A stretch of 64,000 bases of DNA, taken from positions 155,317,741-155,381,740 of the forward strand of contig CM041465.1 of NCBI GenBank assembly GCA_023213395.1, written 5' to 3'. The notes beneath the pieces were generated by a model. It saw only the letters and a program-made list of their open reading frames with translations. It was not told the origin of the DNA and ran no database searches. Shown here piece by piece: positions 47,884 through 59,155 of this stretch. Numbering within the stretch: position 1 is the first letter of the stretch; every line of letters starts with the position of its first letter. The position numbers and the translations under genes are program-made. The stretch comes from Cycas panzhihuaensis (taxonomy: Eukaryota; Cycadophyta).

Positions 47884-49332
47884 AGGATTGGGTTGGCTCA
47901 AATTTGTCTAATTACCAATCTTTTTCCTTGCCCTAAAGTAATAGTCATGGTTACCCAATGCCTAAGAGTAGAGGCTAAGAACATTCTTAACTCAAAGGAA
48001 ATTCTAATAGCTAACTTGAGGTTGCATACTTTGAGAAAAATATTTAAATTTCTAGAGCCCTAGTTGTCCTTCAATTAATAAAAGCTTGAGGAATCTATCA
48101 TTAAAGACACTAAGTTATCTAAATAGATGTTGACTTAGATGGTGGTGTCTCCAAAGAAGGATCAAAAGAGAGAAGGGATTAAGGTATAAGTATTCAAATA
48201 TGATATCAGACTATAGATAACTATCCTATCTAAAATCATTAGCTACCTAAACTACTCTCAACATTAGCCATTACATGTATATATATCATTTAAATGCCTC
48301 AAAGGAGATTTTTTGCTAGATTAGGCAAAATCTTAAGTGATAACTTATTGAAATAGTTAAAAGATCTCCCTTTAAATAAGAGTTTTCGTATGAGCATATA
48401 CTTTATGTATGTAATATTAGGCATAATATTCTTTTCCAAATTCCCAATGAATCCTCAAACAGAGGAGTCACTAGTTCAATATCGATTCACTAAGGCATGA
48501 GAGTAGAAATCTCACCTTTTTTCAATTCATTAGTTAATGATTTTATATACCCTCTATTTTGCATAATCATCCTAATACTTAGGGTAGATGGACATGTCAA
48601 AACATGGCTAGGGAGTATATTATAGGGTGAATAGGGACTATTATTTATTCAAACATTATATCACAATCTAGTTGCATGGGTATAATGGGTTAGCCTTGTA
48701 TCTACCTTAGTATCCTCCTATTAGACTATTCTTTATGGAAATCTATAAACAAGTGTCATCCATTAAAGAGAGACTAAGGACTAAGTTTAGAAAGGCACCT
48801 TATCATCCTCACTTCATTCAAATAAGACATTAGGAAGTATTAGGAAGGAATGAAATAGAGAAGGTATGTAATCCACTAAATTCTAGTGCTTGTTATTTAA
48901 AGAAGATGCCACCTAATTATTATGATCTAGATAGAAACACAATTGATCATATAAAAACCATAAGAATAATATCATCTTAATATAAATTGAATAACTTAAG
49001 GAAATATAAGAATCAAAAGGATGACCAATTTATGTGTAAGTATAACTCAATATTTTTCACAAATAGTGAGACAATGATGATGGGTAGATAATTAGATAAA
49101 GTGATAGTTAAGAGAGTTATTGTAGAAATGGAAGAATAAGAGGAAGAGGAGTAAGAACTAATTAAAGGTGATCTATTCAAATGTGTATTATAGGCCGCCA
49201 AGAAGAGGAAGTGGATCAAACCAAAAGAGGAAGCTATAGATGATGTAAAGAAGAAAATTAAGGCCAAGACACCTACTTCAATATCTTTAGCTATGTTAAA
49301 GCATTGTAATGACACCTTTATTTCTGTGTAAA
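47884..49332 (+). pseudogene. Decayed open frame of about 480 codons, unidentified
   Basis: I do not recognise this protein. Frame 1 runs from about 47894 (LITNLFPCPKVIVMVTQCLR) to about 48740 (MAREYIIG, IYLSILLLDYSLWKSI). It then shifts by one frame to YKQVSSIKERLRTKF and continues to 49332 with CNPLNSSACYLKKMPPNYYD, LKGD-like acidic EE*EEEE*E, and a lysine-rich end AKKRKWIKPKEEAIDDVKKK. Nearly all stops are TAA or TAG, and many sit where a Q would fit (EE*EEEE*E, L*AAKK), the same decay seen in the real pol genes nearby. It lies downstream of Gypsy A on the same strand and stops 32 bp before the Element 9 LTR. It could be an extra ORF of Gypsy A, part of another element, or a captured gene. 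Confidence 0.45.
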
Positions 49333-49364
49333 TTATGTGTATATTGTAAACTATAGGCAACCCT

Positions 49365-49675
49365 TGTTGGAAATATAATCATATTTTATTATCACATTAA
49401 GTCTATCATATGTGTTGTTAAGTCAACCAATGATATTCTTGTAAACCTTGGTGGATTGCTTATAAATTAAGTTCTACTCAATTCATTTGTACATTGATTT
49501 TTAGTCTATGTGGAAGCTCTGCCAGTTTAGAGCCTCACATGGTGACTAATTTATATGTGAATCATTGCAAATCATTGTTCTTCTCTCATTTAAATGTTTA
49601 TTATATTATCTTAGTTGCTTAGATTTATTTTGTGATAGATGCACATATATTTTAGATTCTAGATGAGTTTTAACA
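49365..49675 (+). repeat. Element 9 5' LTR
   Basis: tgttggaaatataatc through gatgagttttaaca; 311 bp with TG...CA. There is no second copy in the window, so the boundaries rest on the termini and the adjoining primer site. Confidence 0.7.
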
Positions 49676-49687
49676 AGGTATTAGAGT
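49676..49687 (+). promoter_or_regulatory. Element 9 primer binding site
   Basis: aggtattagagt differs from TGGTATCAGAGC at three positions. Confidence 0.6.
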
Positions 49688-51646
49688 TTGCATATGCTCT
49701 GCATTACAATTTTTTGATAAACTAATGAAGAATGGAGGGTTGTTTCCTCATAATGGCATTATGTTCTCATATTTTCTCCATTATTTTATTAATTTCTTAG
49801 TGTACATAGCCATTTTAATGTGATTGTAAGCCATCTCTTGCTCACTTCAACCATATACTATTGATATTTAACCCAGTTGCAATGTTACATGCTCATAGTT
49901 CTATGTTTTGAATAAAAATGAAGGAAATATCTCTCTTTCATGTCATTTCAACCCTAGGTTGAGACAAATCTACTTATTGGAGGTTCATTTGCATCCATGG
50001 CGATGTGTTGGCCCTGTTCCTAGTCTGTAAGGTATTGTATAAAGGAATTTTGAGTAGATCTAAGCTCTGAATCTGTGAAAATTGTTCACAGTACCTCCTA
50101 GCTTCCCACGACTTATTTTCACTTATTGTGGCCTTATTTTACATAAAATCACCTCTAAAAGAGTGTATCTATCCTTGGCATCCCCCATTAAGTAATCTTG
50201 AAGATAAATTCTCTAAGTTCTGGCTCTCATTACATCACACAAGTCATCTGATGTTCGTATAAAGTTGTGTGGTCGTCGTGGAAGTAGTATGGATTCTAAA
50301 TCTCAAAAAAAATTAATATTTTCAATATTTCAATTCATAAAGTTATGAAATATTATATCAAATTTGATTTCATAACTTAAATCCACATTGTAGCCCCTTA
50401 GTTTGGTCTTATTCTTCATCATATAACCATATTTTTTTCATATAAAGGATAGGTTTCAAATCTCTTTATGTTGTTTTATATAATTTTTGTAAAATCAAAA
50501 AGATTACTTTATATTTGATATAGTTTTAGGTTTGTTAGCCCCCTAATCAATGTAGTGGGTGGTCACATGCATTAGTTCTATGACCAGGGGCTACTTTTAA
50601 AGGGGCTTAAGTCCATCCTTCTCAAGCTTTTTGCATAAATAGGTACCTGTCATTATTTCTATAATATCTTTACAATCAGGTGTCCATTTTTCAAATCATC
50701 TAAACCACCAAAAAGAGGACTTAGAGGTCTATAACTTAGAATTAGTTTGAGCCTATTTTGAGCTTGTTTTATAGAAGTTATAGGCTACCAAAGTCGAGCT
50801 TGATGTTTGAGCTTTCTTGTGCCTTATGCTATTGTTAATCTTTAGTTAGCTATCTTAGTCTATTTTTTAGGCTAATAAAGTGCTTGTGGTTGGTTTTTGG
50901 TAGGTATACTCCTTGGACGATTGAAGTGGCTCTTCTTTGTGTAAGCCCACTCAAAGAGCATTCTAAACCCTTAATTGTCCTTTAATTTTTTTCATTTCTC
51001 ATCTTATCTTTTAGTTTTTTTATTAAAAATGAACCCTTATTTATAACAACTCATATTGAAAAATTAACATTGACATATTGAAGATAAATCCTAAATTAAC
51101 CACATCTATACTAGCATTGTAAGGGGAATGGTTGGGACCCCTAAAGTTACCACTCTATACATGTCATTAGTCTTTCTCTAATTTGCTGAGGAAAACATTA
51201 GATATTAAGTGTATCAAATGGTGAGATAAGGTGGAAAACCTCTTATTAGAGATTAGACACTAGACTAGACCTAGAGGGGCTAAGTGCCTTAGTTGGTTAA
51301 GTTCTCATCACTAGATCTATCGCTAAGCATAAGTATGACATAAGTGGAAACATAAATTAAGGGGGTCTTTGACCTTTATAATAGCACATACACTAAGGTA
51401 TATATAGGCTTGAACTCATATACTAATACATAGGGTCACTGGTTTGCCACTTGTAGGAAGGTGCCACTAGATAGGATAGTAATTGAGAACTTTCTTGAAG
51501 ACCCTTTACACTCAGAATTCTAGATTAGCTACCTCTTAGGTAGATTAATACACAAGTGCATAAATTGTCAAGATATAAAATAACAAAAAAAAGAAACACT
51601 TAAAAAATAGCAACACAAATGTTATTATCTAACACAATTAAGCTCA
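49688..51646. other. Element 9 long leader, non-coding
   Basis: About 2 kb without recognisable protein. The segment 51120-51520 is related to the Element 6 leader, and 50520-50615 (gttagccccctaatcaatg, then aaaggggcttaagtcc) to leader segments of Elements 4, 6 and 8. Confidence 0.65.
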
Positions 51647-52960
51647 ATGGCATCAACAACTTCATCCCTTGAAAAAAAAAGTAAACAACCTATTTATCAT
51701 AAATAATTTTTGGTATTATATTAATGGAGACATACCCTTACCCAAACCTACCATGGATCACAATCACTCTACCATAGTCATTCCTCCAAATCATATAGCC
51801 TTAGTTAACTTTAAAGCTTAGGATAGTGTTGCCTTATCTTTCCTTCAATTAGCAGTAGAAGATTAAGCGGACCAAAATATTGAGACAACCTAAATCTCTC
51901 ATAAAACATGGATCATCCTTTGTGCTCTCTATGAGAGGAAAGATGAATCTAGGTCCTTGACACTCAAATCTCATATATTTTCCATTCATTTTGTAAGCAC
52001 AATTACAGCCCTTTTAACTGAAGTGAAGATCATTAGAGACTAATTAATAATCCTAAGGGAACCTCCTTTAGATCATGATCTCATATGTAGCATCTTGAAT
52101 ATTCTACCTATAGAATACAATAACTTTGTCTCAAAACTCCATGATAATTATTCAAAAATAGACTTTATCATCTTTAAGGGGCTCCTACAATGAGAACATT
52201 CTCAATCAACTTGGGGTTATATCTACTTCTGACTTATCCCCTATATTTGTAGCCCAAAATTTAGAAATGGGTAAAACTATATAATGGGCAGCTCAACAGC
52301 CCAGTCAACTCCAAAGCCTTACTAAAAAATTAGACTCCTTAGACATCTCTTAAGAGCTAATTTAGTTGCCAACTCAATAGCAACAACACCAAGTTGGCAC
52401 TTCATTTAATCAAAGTTAGCAGCCTTAACAGTCCTAGCAACTGCCACAGCCATAATCACAAAAGAATCAATCGAGTAGACCTAATGTCACTTGCTTATAC
52501 TGTGGAAAAATTAGCCACCTCGTTGTTGAATGTAGGAGATATCAAACTAATCTACAAATATTGCATAATTAAGGGAGCCAATCTTAAGGGCCTAACTCTC
52601 AATAAGTAGCCCTATATTATCAACCAATAGTCCTATTTTATTAACAGGAAGCACCCAACTATCAACAAGGTGGACCAAGCTACCAACCAAAAAGATAAAG
52701 TTATCAACAAAGAGGATCATGCCCTATACAAAGAGCCCCTTATCCATAATAAGAAGGCTCCATTCTATAATAAAGTGCCTTCTTTGAATGAGATGGCCCT
52801 ATTTCATAGTAACGAGGCTCTTTCTATGCACAAGGAGGGCCATCGTTTTAATAATCTAGCCAATTATATCAACAGAATTAGAATCTAAAACCCACTTAAA
52901 GCTAAAGACCATAGAACAAGTAGTGGTTTCCTAATAGGAATCAAAGGAACTAGCATAATA
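51647..52960 (+). pseudogene. Element 9 gag (Copia UBN2 type, degenerate)
   Basis: ATG at 51647 (MASTTSSLEKKSK). After a frame change: FWYYINGDIPLPKP, IVIPPNHIALVNFKA, DSVALSFLQLAVED, TWIILCALYERKDESRSLTL, LLTEVKIIRD, ILREPPLDHDLICSILNILP and IEYNNFVSKL. This is a textbook UBN2-type Copia Gag. A complete zinc knuckle, CLYCGKISHLVVEC (C-x2-C-x4-H-x4-C), lies at about 52490-52530. A glutamine-rich tail of repeated short units follows to about 52900. Stops occur at W and Q sites. Confidence 0.88.
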
Positions 52961-53029
52961 TTTAACAACAAGGAGGCAATGTATTAGACAACTAGGATTT
53001 CTCCTCCCAAAACCTATTATTTGTAGCAT

Positions 53030-54095
53030 TATCTTCTCAGCATGATGATAACTCATGGTTCCTTGACTTTGGTATAACTCACCATATGACTAGTTCAGAA
53101 AAGATGTTAGAAGAGACCTATCTAATAAGCACATAAATAGTCACCATGGAGAACTCTCAAATCAAGCACCATATTAATAATGTATTTCTTGTTTCAAGCA
53201 TGAAAATGAACCTACTCTCTATTAGTCAAATGGACAAGTAGAACCTAGATGTCCTCTTTAGTCAGGGCATATGTACCATCATAGAACATGCAATTAGAAA
53301 ATTTGTGGCCATTGTACATGAAGATAGTGGTTTATATAGGTTGGATGGTGTCCCCCTTGCTACTACTCAACCAAAGGCATCTTGTTCATTGCTCATACTA
53401 CTCAACTTGATAAGGGGAAAGATGTAATAGTTGAAGAATCCCCTTATATCTAGGAACCAGGAGAATGCTCTCATTTAAAGGAAAATATCACTTAAAACAA
53501 CTCCAAAGACCAATTATGGCATCCATACTTAGGCCACTTAAATATACAAAGCTTGAACCTAATTTCTAGGCTTTATATAGTATGTAGTTTACCCAAAATC
53601 AAGAGATATACTAGCATCTATAAGGCATGTCTAAAGGGAAAGTAATAGATAGAAAAATTCCCTTCTAAGAATATAAAGAGAGCCTTAATACCATTAGAGT
53701 TAGTCATCCAATCGCTTAATGGAAACTTGTATTTTATGACATTTATAGATAACTTCTCTAAGAAAATATGGGTCTACTTCCTGAGAAATAAGTACCAAGC
53801 CCTAGATAAATTCCAAGAGTTCAAAGCTGTAGTTAAAAATGAGAGGGGCATGACAATCAAGACCCTTAGATCTGATAATGTTGGCAAATATATCTCTAAT
53901 CAATTCAACATTTTTTACAAGGAACATGACATCCAACGCTAATTTTTAGCACCCTAGATACCACAATAAAATGGTGTAGCTAAGAGGATGAACCAGACAT
54001 TAGTGAATAGCCATGCTTAGTGTTATTAAACTTACCACCAGATTTTGGATTGATATAATAGCAACTACTGCATACCTAACCAACATAAGTCTCAT
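53030..54095 (+). pseudogene. Element 9 protease and integrase start (degenerate)
   Basis: Protease site at about 53048: SWFLDFGITHHMT, Copia D-S-G-A/I-T-x-H-M with S read as F; the catalytic Asp is kept. Then VFLVSSMKMNLLSISQMDK. The pre-integrase motif is QLWHPYLGHLNIQSLNLISR (53512). The core reads LYFMTFIDNFSKKIWVYFLR, IKTLRSDNVGKYIS (Asp present) and NGVAKRMNQTL, where the catalytic Glu (NGVAER) is Lys. The segment that should hold the first Asp, upstream of FMTFID, is shortened. The trace ends with AYLTNISLIV at about 54090. Confidence 0.85.
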
Positions 54096-54618
54096 AGTTA
54101 TAGTTAGGATTTAGGTGGAATTGTAACATAGGTGATATGTGCTATGGTAGCCTCCTCATTACAGGGGAGTGTTGGACTATGGTTGGTTCACTTGCTGAGG
54201 AGTCCTCTTCCCAAATCACCCACGAGCTTTTGGTGTAACGACAAGTCACACAAACATGGTGAGGCACTAGGCACGATCTTCCTTTAAGTGATGAGTGAGC
54301 ATCCTTCTTTTCACTTCTTCTTAATAGACTACAGGTTTACCAATACTAATAAGAATCCCCATGCCCTTCATAGTTACTCTTCATTTTATATGCATAGAAG
54401 GGTAGTATTCATTTATTTGTGGCAAACATCATATGATTAGTCATATCATTTTTATCTTCATTTAGTAGTTAACAAGTGGCTATCACTCTATGCATGATCA
54501 ATTGGTGATCTATAGACTTGAATTTCTTCTTCTACAAGTTCTTGGATAGGCTCAAATGTAAGCTTAAATCGTGATTGATAGGATATTTACCTTACCATAG
54601 TGGCTTATATTTAACCCT
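54096..54618. other. Element 10 internal remnant, non-coding
   Basis: Lies on the internal side of the Element 10 LTR (minus strand). No protein recognised. The junction with Element 9 is placed only by where the integrase trace stops. Confidence 0.45.
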
Positions 54619-54630
54619 GCTCTGATACCA
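54619..54630 (-). promoter_or_regulatory. Element 10 primer binding site
   Basis: The minus strand reads consensus TGGTATCAGAGC directly against the LTR. Confidence 0.82.
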
Positions 54631-55052
54631 TGTTAAAATATATATCAAAATTATTCTAATACCATGCTAAAAACAAAGATTCAAAGATTACCTTTAAAAC
54701 TATAATGAAAATATAAATGTAAATAATGTTATAAGTACTAGGCATGAATGATAAAATAATAAATGAAAAAAGAAAAGATGAAGTGTGTATTATATAAAAC
54801 ACAATCAAGATGTGAAAAAATGATTACCTTCTAAATTATTACATTAGGCATGAATACATACTTATAGTACATTTGACCTCATACTTGTCCAATCAAGTGA
54901 AAGGACTCTTAAGTCCACTAATGGGGTGATTACATGAATAGGTGTGCACCCATGAACACATCTTAATATCACAATATAAAAATATATCTATCAGAGTTAA
55001 GGGGGATACATAATAAAATACATAAACAAACATTAAACATTATGTTTTAACA
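54631..55052 (-). repeat. Element 10 5' LTR (minus strand)
   Basis: Plus strand tgttaaaatatatatc through atgttttaaca, 422 bp with TG...CA. It abuts the primer site on the left and a Gypsy RT fragment on the right. Its partner LTR is not in the window, so the element is truncated. The boundaries rest on termini and context. Confidence 0.7.
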
Positions 55053-55345
55053 ATTTGTACCCCCTCTCATTATATTATATGCAATAAATAATATGAAGTC
55101 TTTATACCAAAGCTACTTTTGGACCTTTTCACATTAAATTTATTATCACTTAATGTGTATAGGTCTATCTTAAAGTGTTTAAGGTACTCATATGCTTTGC
55201 TATAGACTAAAATATTGTCAAACAAAACCATAATGAATAGTCTCAAAATTAGTGTGAATACCCTATTCATGTGTTCTTGGAAAGTTATTATTGTATTAAT
55301 AAGTTTAAATCACATCACTTTAAACTCAAACTAAAAGATGTTAAT
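55053..55345 (-). pseudogene. Gypsy C reverse transcriptase fragment
   Basis: The minus strand reads FEFKVM, TFQEHMNRVFTLILRLFIMV, LFDNILVYSKAYEYLKHFK and FNVKRSKSSFGIKTSYYLLH, then NERGYK before Element 10 cuts it. The active-site block FDD reads FDN, a G-to-A loss. The wording (VFFDDILVYSxxxEEHLxHL) is that of chromovirus-type Gypsy RT, different from Gypsy A and B. Only about 95 codons remain. Confidence 0.85.
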
Positions 55346-55391
55346 GTATTAAGGTCATTTGTGTAGATTATTATGTGACCTTATGATATAT
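55346..55391. other. Short flank between Gypsy C and Element 11
   Basis: 46 bp without recognisable content; probably a continuation of decayed Gypsy C. Confidence 0.4.
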
Positions 55392-55641
55392 TGTTAGCAT
55401 TAGTCTCTTAATGAAATGTACTTTATGTGCATTTAGATGTAATTTTGGGTTTATTTCATTAGGTGGAAAAATCCTAACCCTAATGCTCACCCTCAATAAT
55501 AAAAGGCAAAATCTCAAGGAGGAAGCCATTATTCATTCTCACCTCCAAGCTTGCTCTCATATATTGTTTTATCTCTTTTTCATTTTCTATTGTCATTATA
55601 TGTATGTGAGTGATTTATTCCCTAGATCCATCATTCCTTCA
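55392..55641 (+). repeat. Element 11 5' LTR
   Basis: tgttagcattagtctc through cattccttca; 250 bp with TG...CA. There is no second copy in view; the primer site 2 bp away supports the right end. Confidence 0.7.
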
Positions 55642-55643
55642 TG

Positions 55644-55655
55644 TGGTATCAGAGT
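55644..55655 (+). promoter_or_regulatory. Element 11 primer binding site
   Basis: tggtatcagagt, 11 of 12 bases to TGGTATCAGAGC. Confidence 0.82.
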
Positions 55656-57589
55656 TAAAAAGGAATATATTCACTCCATTCCACTTGTATGGAGTCATTT
55701 TGTCTCTCCTTCACCTTCAATATGAAGTATTAAGAGCACTCATCAATTTTAACATTTTAAGAGCTTAAAATTATAGTACTTTATATGTTACTATTTTTTC
55801 TATGTGTGAAAATTTTCAAAGGTGGAAAATACAGGTTTTTTAAGCCGTTTAGTTGTCAGAACATTCTCGGAAGTATTAAAGGCTTATAATTTTATGAAAA
55901 AAATAATAATCTTATATTTTGATAAAATTTGGTATGTAGTGTCATCTTGACTAGAGGATCATTTTTTTCTTCTAGAGTAGCTTCAGATTCAACCAACAAT
56001 AGTGAGTTTTAACTAAAATAAAAGGGTAAATTTTATGGATAAGTGACTTAAGGCACTTTTCCAATGAAATCCTTTAATTATAAGCTAAAAATATAAACAT
56101 TTTTTTAAGGGATCTAGTAAATTTATGTATTATGATCATTTTAAGATAAATCTCATCAAATTTCATCCACTAGTTAGTGAGATCTATGCAATTTTCTCAC
56201 AGATGTTGAATTTGCCTACTCAACCCCATAAAAGACATTACGAGGGTATTTTGGGTAATTTTTGGGTTGATTTTAGAGATGATGCAGAAGGAAAAGTTGA
56301 TGTATATGTCAATACATAACTTTTGACATATTAGAGTTCAAATTCTGACATGGTGGATTTGGTAGAATTCTGCTTTTGTGTTTTTTTCAAGTAAAAATGT
56401 TTTATGCCTTTTTACAAATTTGACTTCATTACTCTATCAGAAATGATATTTTAAACACTTTTTCTTTCTTCCATAAATTCAAATTCTATCATTTATGCCT
56501 TCATATTTGTAAAATTTAGAAAATTATACCCATTTATCATTATTTATAATTTTTGTAAAAAAATTCACAAAATAGGGCAAAATAACATGCATATATATTT
56601 AGAAAAATTAGTATTTTAACGTCAAGTTGATCCATTTTTTAGCTCATTGTGGCTTTTGTATTAAAATTTCTAAAAATATATTTAGAAACATTGTACTAAA
56701 GTAAGGGAAACCTTGGATCGGAAGTAATGTCTAGTTCCCCTACTAAATCTAGCATGCTTTCTCTATTTGCACACATAGCATAAAGCATCACAAAAAATAA
56801 TAACAATGACAAAGCAAGCATGAAAGGCAAGCAAGCACATTTGGTAACTTTCTATTTTAATTTTTAGTTATTCAAAAGTAACTTATATTATTCCTAAAAG
56901 GAATCTCATTCGTATGATCTATACCACCAGTTCTTGACTTATGCGCACACTCGCCTTGGTTGAAATAGACCATGGTTGGCCAAAGTCTGGGTTTTAAGGG
57001 AGGTGTGAGTTTCATATGGGGTCTAGTCTTAACTGGAATAATGGTGGAAGGACAGGTTAGCCATACCTACGACCTTCAATGAGGGATAATACTAATAACC
57101 ACCCAGGAAAACTGAAAACGTTAATGCAAGATTAAAATTAACCTAGTCCAATATCCATCAGAGCCATGGGATATGCACGTACCATTTGACTCTTCAGAGG
57201 ATGTATATAACTACTCACTAGTAAACTGTGTGAGGACTAAGAGTACCTAGGCTCCACTATGACTTGGATTCCATCACCAAGCGCAGGTGTGGGTATCACA
57301 GGTGAAGGCCCTAATAGTATAATAGAAGCCTTAGGCATTGAAACCTCACATACATTTGGATATAAGTTAGAGGTTAGTGGCATAATACATCACCACTCTT
57401 TGCCAGCTCTACATTAGACCTCATTCTTGCATCATTACTTATATTCATTTTTTATAATTATTAAAAAATACTTAATAATTGCTTGCTTCTCATCATAGCA
57501 TTCATTTCTGCATCCCTACTATGCTAAGTATACTAGCCACACGTGCCCGTGGCACATACTTCTATCATCTCTTCTACTTCATCATCACC
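55656..57589. other. Element 11 leader, non-coding
   Basis: About 1.9 kb. The open frame at 56125-56319 has no recognisable family. The GC-richer part near 56930-57440 (ctcgccttggttgaaatag, catcaccaagcgcagg) is organised like the gag-proximal part of the Element 6 and 9 leaders, but I could not confirm base-level homology. Confidence 0.55.
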
Positions 57590-58816
57590 ATGTCATCTCA
57601 ATTCAAGTAGAATGTTAACTACATATTAAAAGACAAAGAAAATTAAGATTTGTGGTACACTAGAGTTAAAAATAATGCAAAGTATGAAGGCCTTTGGAGA
57701 GCCTATTTGCAGCCTACACCCATCATATCATCAACAACTACAACACCTGCTTTTGGTGGACCCACCCCAATAGCTCCTATAGATGTTATAGCTAAACTAC
57801 AATGGGAGATAGATGATGAAAAGATTCATGCAGGAATTTTGTTGGTTACTGATCACTCCTTACACAACTTGATTAATGAAGAGCAATATGATACAGCCTA
57901 AAAGGTCCTTGAAGTTCTCAAGAAGAACTTTGACACCAAGTCAGATTTAGAATTTGTTCATCTTGTTCTAAAAATGAATAAATTAAAAATGTAGAAGGGA
58001 TAAGATCATAAGACAATAAATCTCCTTCGACCAATAAAATAGGCAATTGATAAAGATTTTAAGACTCAATGTATCACTTGGGCATTCTTGATCCAATCAT
58101 GTCTATATGTCCCTGATTATAAAAACCTGCTTGGAATTCTTCAATCTAGTGGAACATTGAAGACACTCAACTTGAAGCACTTGTTGAGAAGTTCATAGAA
58201 TTTGACAAGACCTTTGATACCAACTTTGTAGCCTCTAACTCTCTTCTAGATGTAGCCTTTGAGGTGGAAGAAGTTTGTTACATAAAAAATCAAGGTCCCT
58301 CTCATGGCAGAGGAAATAACTAAGGGAGAGGAAGAAGAAAAAATATGGGAAATCATCCATAAGGTCAACTAAAACCTTAGGCACATCCCCAATAGTCTCA
58401 AGGCTAAGGGTCACCTCAATAAAGAGCAAGACAGTTAGGCCAAACCAATACCCTCTTCAAGGACTAGTAATCAAACTATTATGTGTGATTGGTGTAACTG
58501 TAAATGACTTAGAAAAAGACTATAGAACTGCCACTTATAAATTGACCAAGTTCCAACTAAAACATGGAGCTCACAATGTTGAAGAAACTTATGAAGAATC
58601 CTTTAGTGGTGTAGCTTTTGTATAAGCATACTTTCAAAAAATTGAGGGATCTTCAGCATCAAATGCCATTAACCAACCAAAGAGATACTTTGAAGCTTGA
58701 TGTGGATATATCACTTATGAATTCCCTTCATCAATGCCAAGCCCTATTGGAATTACAAATAGTATGGCTTCAATCAATAGACAGTGGATCATGGACACAG
58801 GAGCAACTCAACATAT
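57590..58816 (+). pseudogene. Element 11 gag and protease start (degenerate)
   Basis: ATG at 57590 (MSSQFK). It reads NVNYILKDKEN*DLWYTRVK, YEGLWRAYLQPTPIISSTTT, then LQWEIDDEKIHAGILLVTDH, SLHNLINEEQYDTA and VLEVLKKNFDTKSDLEFVHL, a Copia UBN2-type Gag. A glycine/arginine-rich part follows (about 58300). A zinc-knuckle remnant near 58480 reads CDWCNCK*LRKRL*NC, with the H position lost. Protease opens QWIMDTGATQHI at about 58783-58815 with the catalytic Asp intact, and is cut at 58816 by Element 8. The open frame at 58618-58878 is a different frame and spans the insertion junction. Confidence 0.82.
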
Positions 58817-59141
58817 TGTTGGGGTTAATGTTCATCACCCCACTCCCACCATTTACACATGTGAGTGCACACATATGAAGGTAAGTAAGGTAAGATTAAG
58901 TTACTTTAGTTAAGCATTATTTTATTATATTTTAAATTTTAGAGGTTGAGGAGGTTTCCCTCCTCCCTCAAACTATATCGTTATTGGGGTGACAAACCCT
59001 GGTGTCTTTTGACACCACCTTCTTTTAGAAAGTTGTATATGCTCTCTACAATGGATTGACTGTAATACTTTGTTTATGCTCATGCAATACAATGGCTTGA
59101 TTACTTGATATGTATCCCGCTCTGCTCATCGGCAACCATCA
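58817..59141 (+). repeat. Element 8 5' LTR
   Basis: tgttggggttaatg through ggcaaccatca; 325 bp with TG...CA. The homology with the Element 4 LTRs supports the left part. Confidence 0.8.
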
Positions 59142-59143
59142 TT

Positions 59144-59155
59144 TGGTATTAGAGC
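59144..59155 (+). promoter_or_regulatory. Element 8 primer binding site
   Basis: tggtattagagc, one base from the Copia consensus, 2 bp from the LTR. Confidence 0.85.

Larger units (their letters stand above)
49365..54095 (+). mobile_element. Element 9: Copia element, 3'-truncated
   Basis: 5' LTR 49365-49675, primer-site-like aggtattagagt at 49676, about 2-kb leader, gag from 51647, protease at about 53045 and integrase core to about 54090. No RT, RNase H or 3' LTR is found. The coding trace stops next to the region belonging to Element 10, so the element was cut off by a deletion or insertion there. Its leader is related to that of Element 6. Confidence 0.82.
55392..58816 (+). mobile_element. 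Element 11: Copia element, broken in protease
   Basis: 5' LTR 55392-55641, primer site tggtatcagagt at 55644, 1.9-kb leader, gag from 57590, and the first part of protease to 58816 where Element 8 starts. The rest lies beyond the window or is lost. Copia is indicated by the primer site, UBN2-like gag and protease W-I-M-D-T-G-A-T-Q-H. Confidence 0.82.

Noticed and set aside
49013-49360. 115-codon minus-strand frame
   Set aside because: Antisense to the better supported decayed plus-strand frame ending at 49332; hydrophobic serine-rich composition reflects the complement of GAA/AAG codons.
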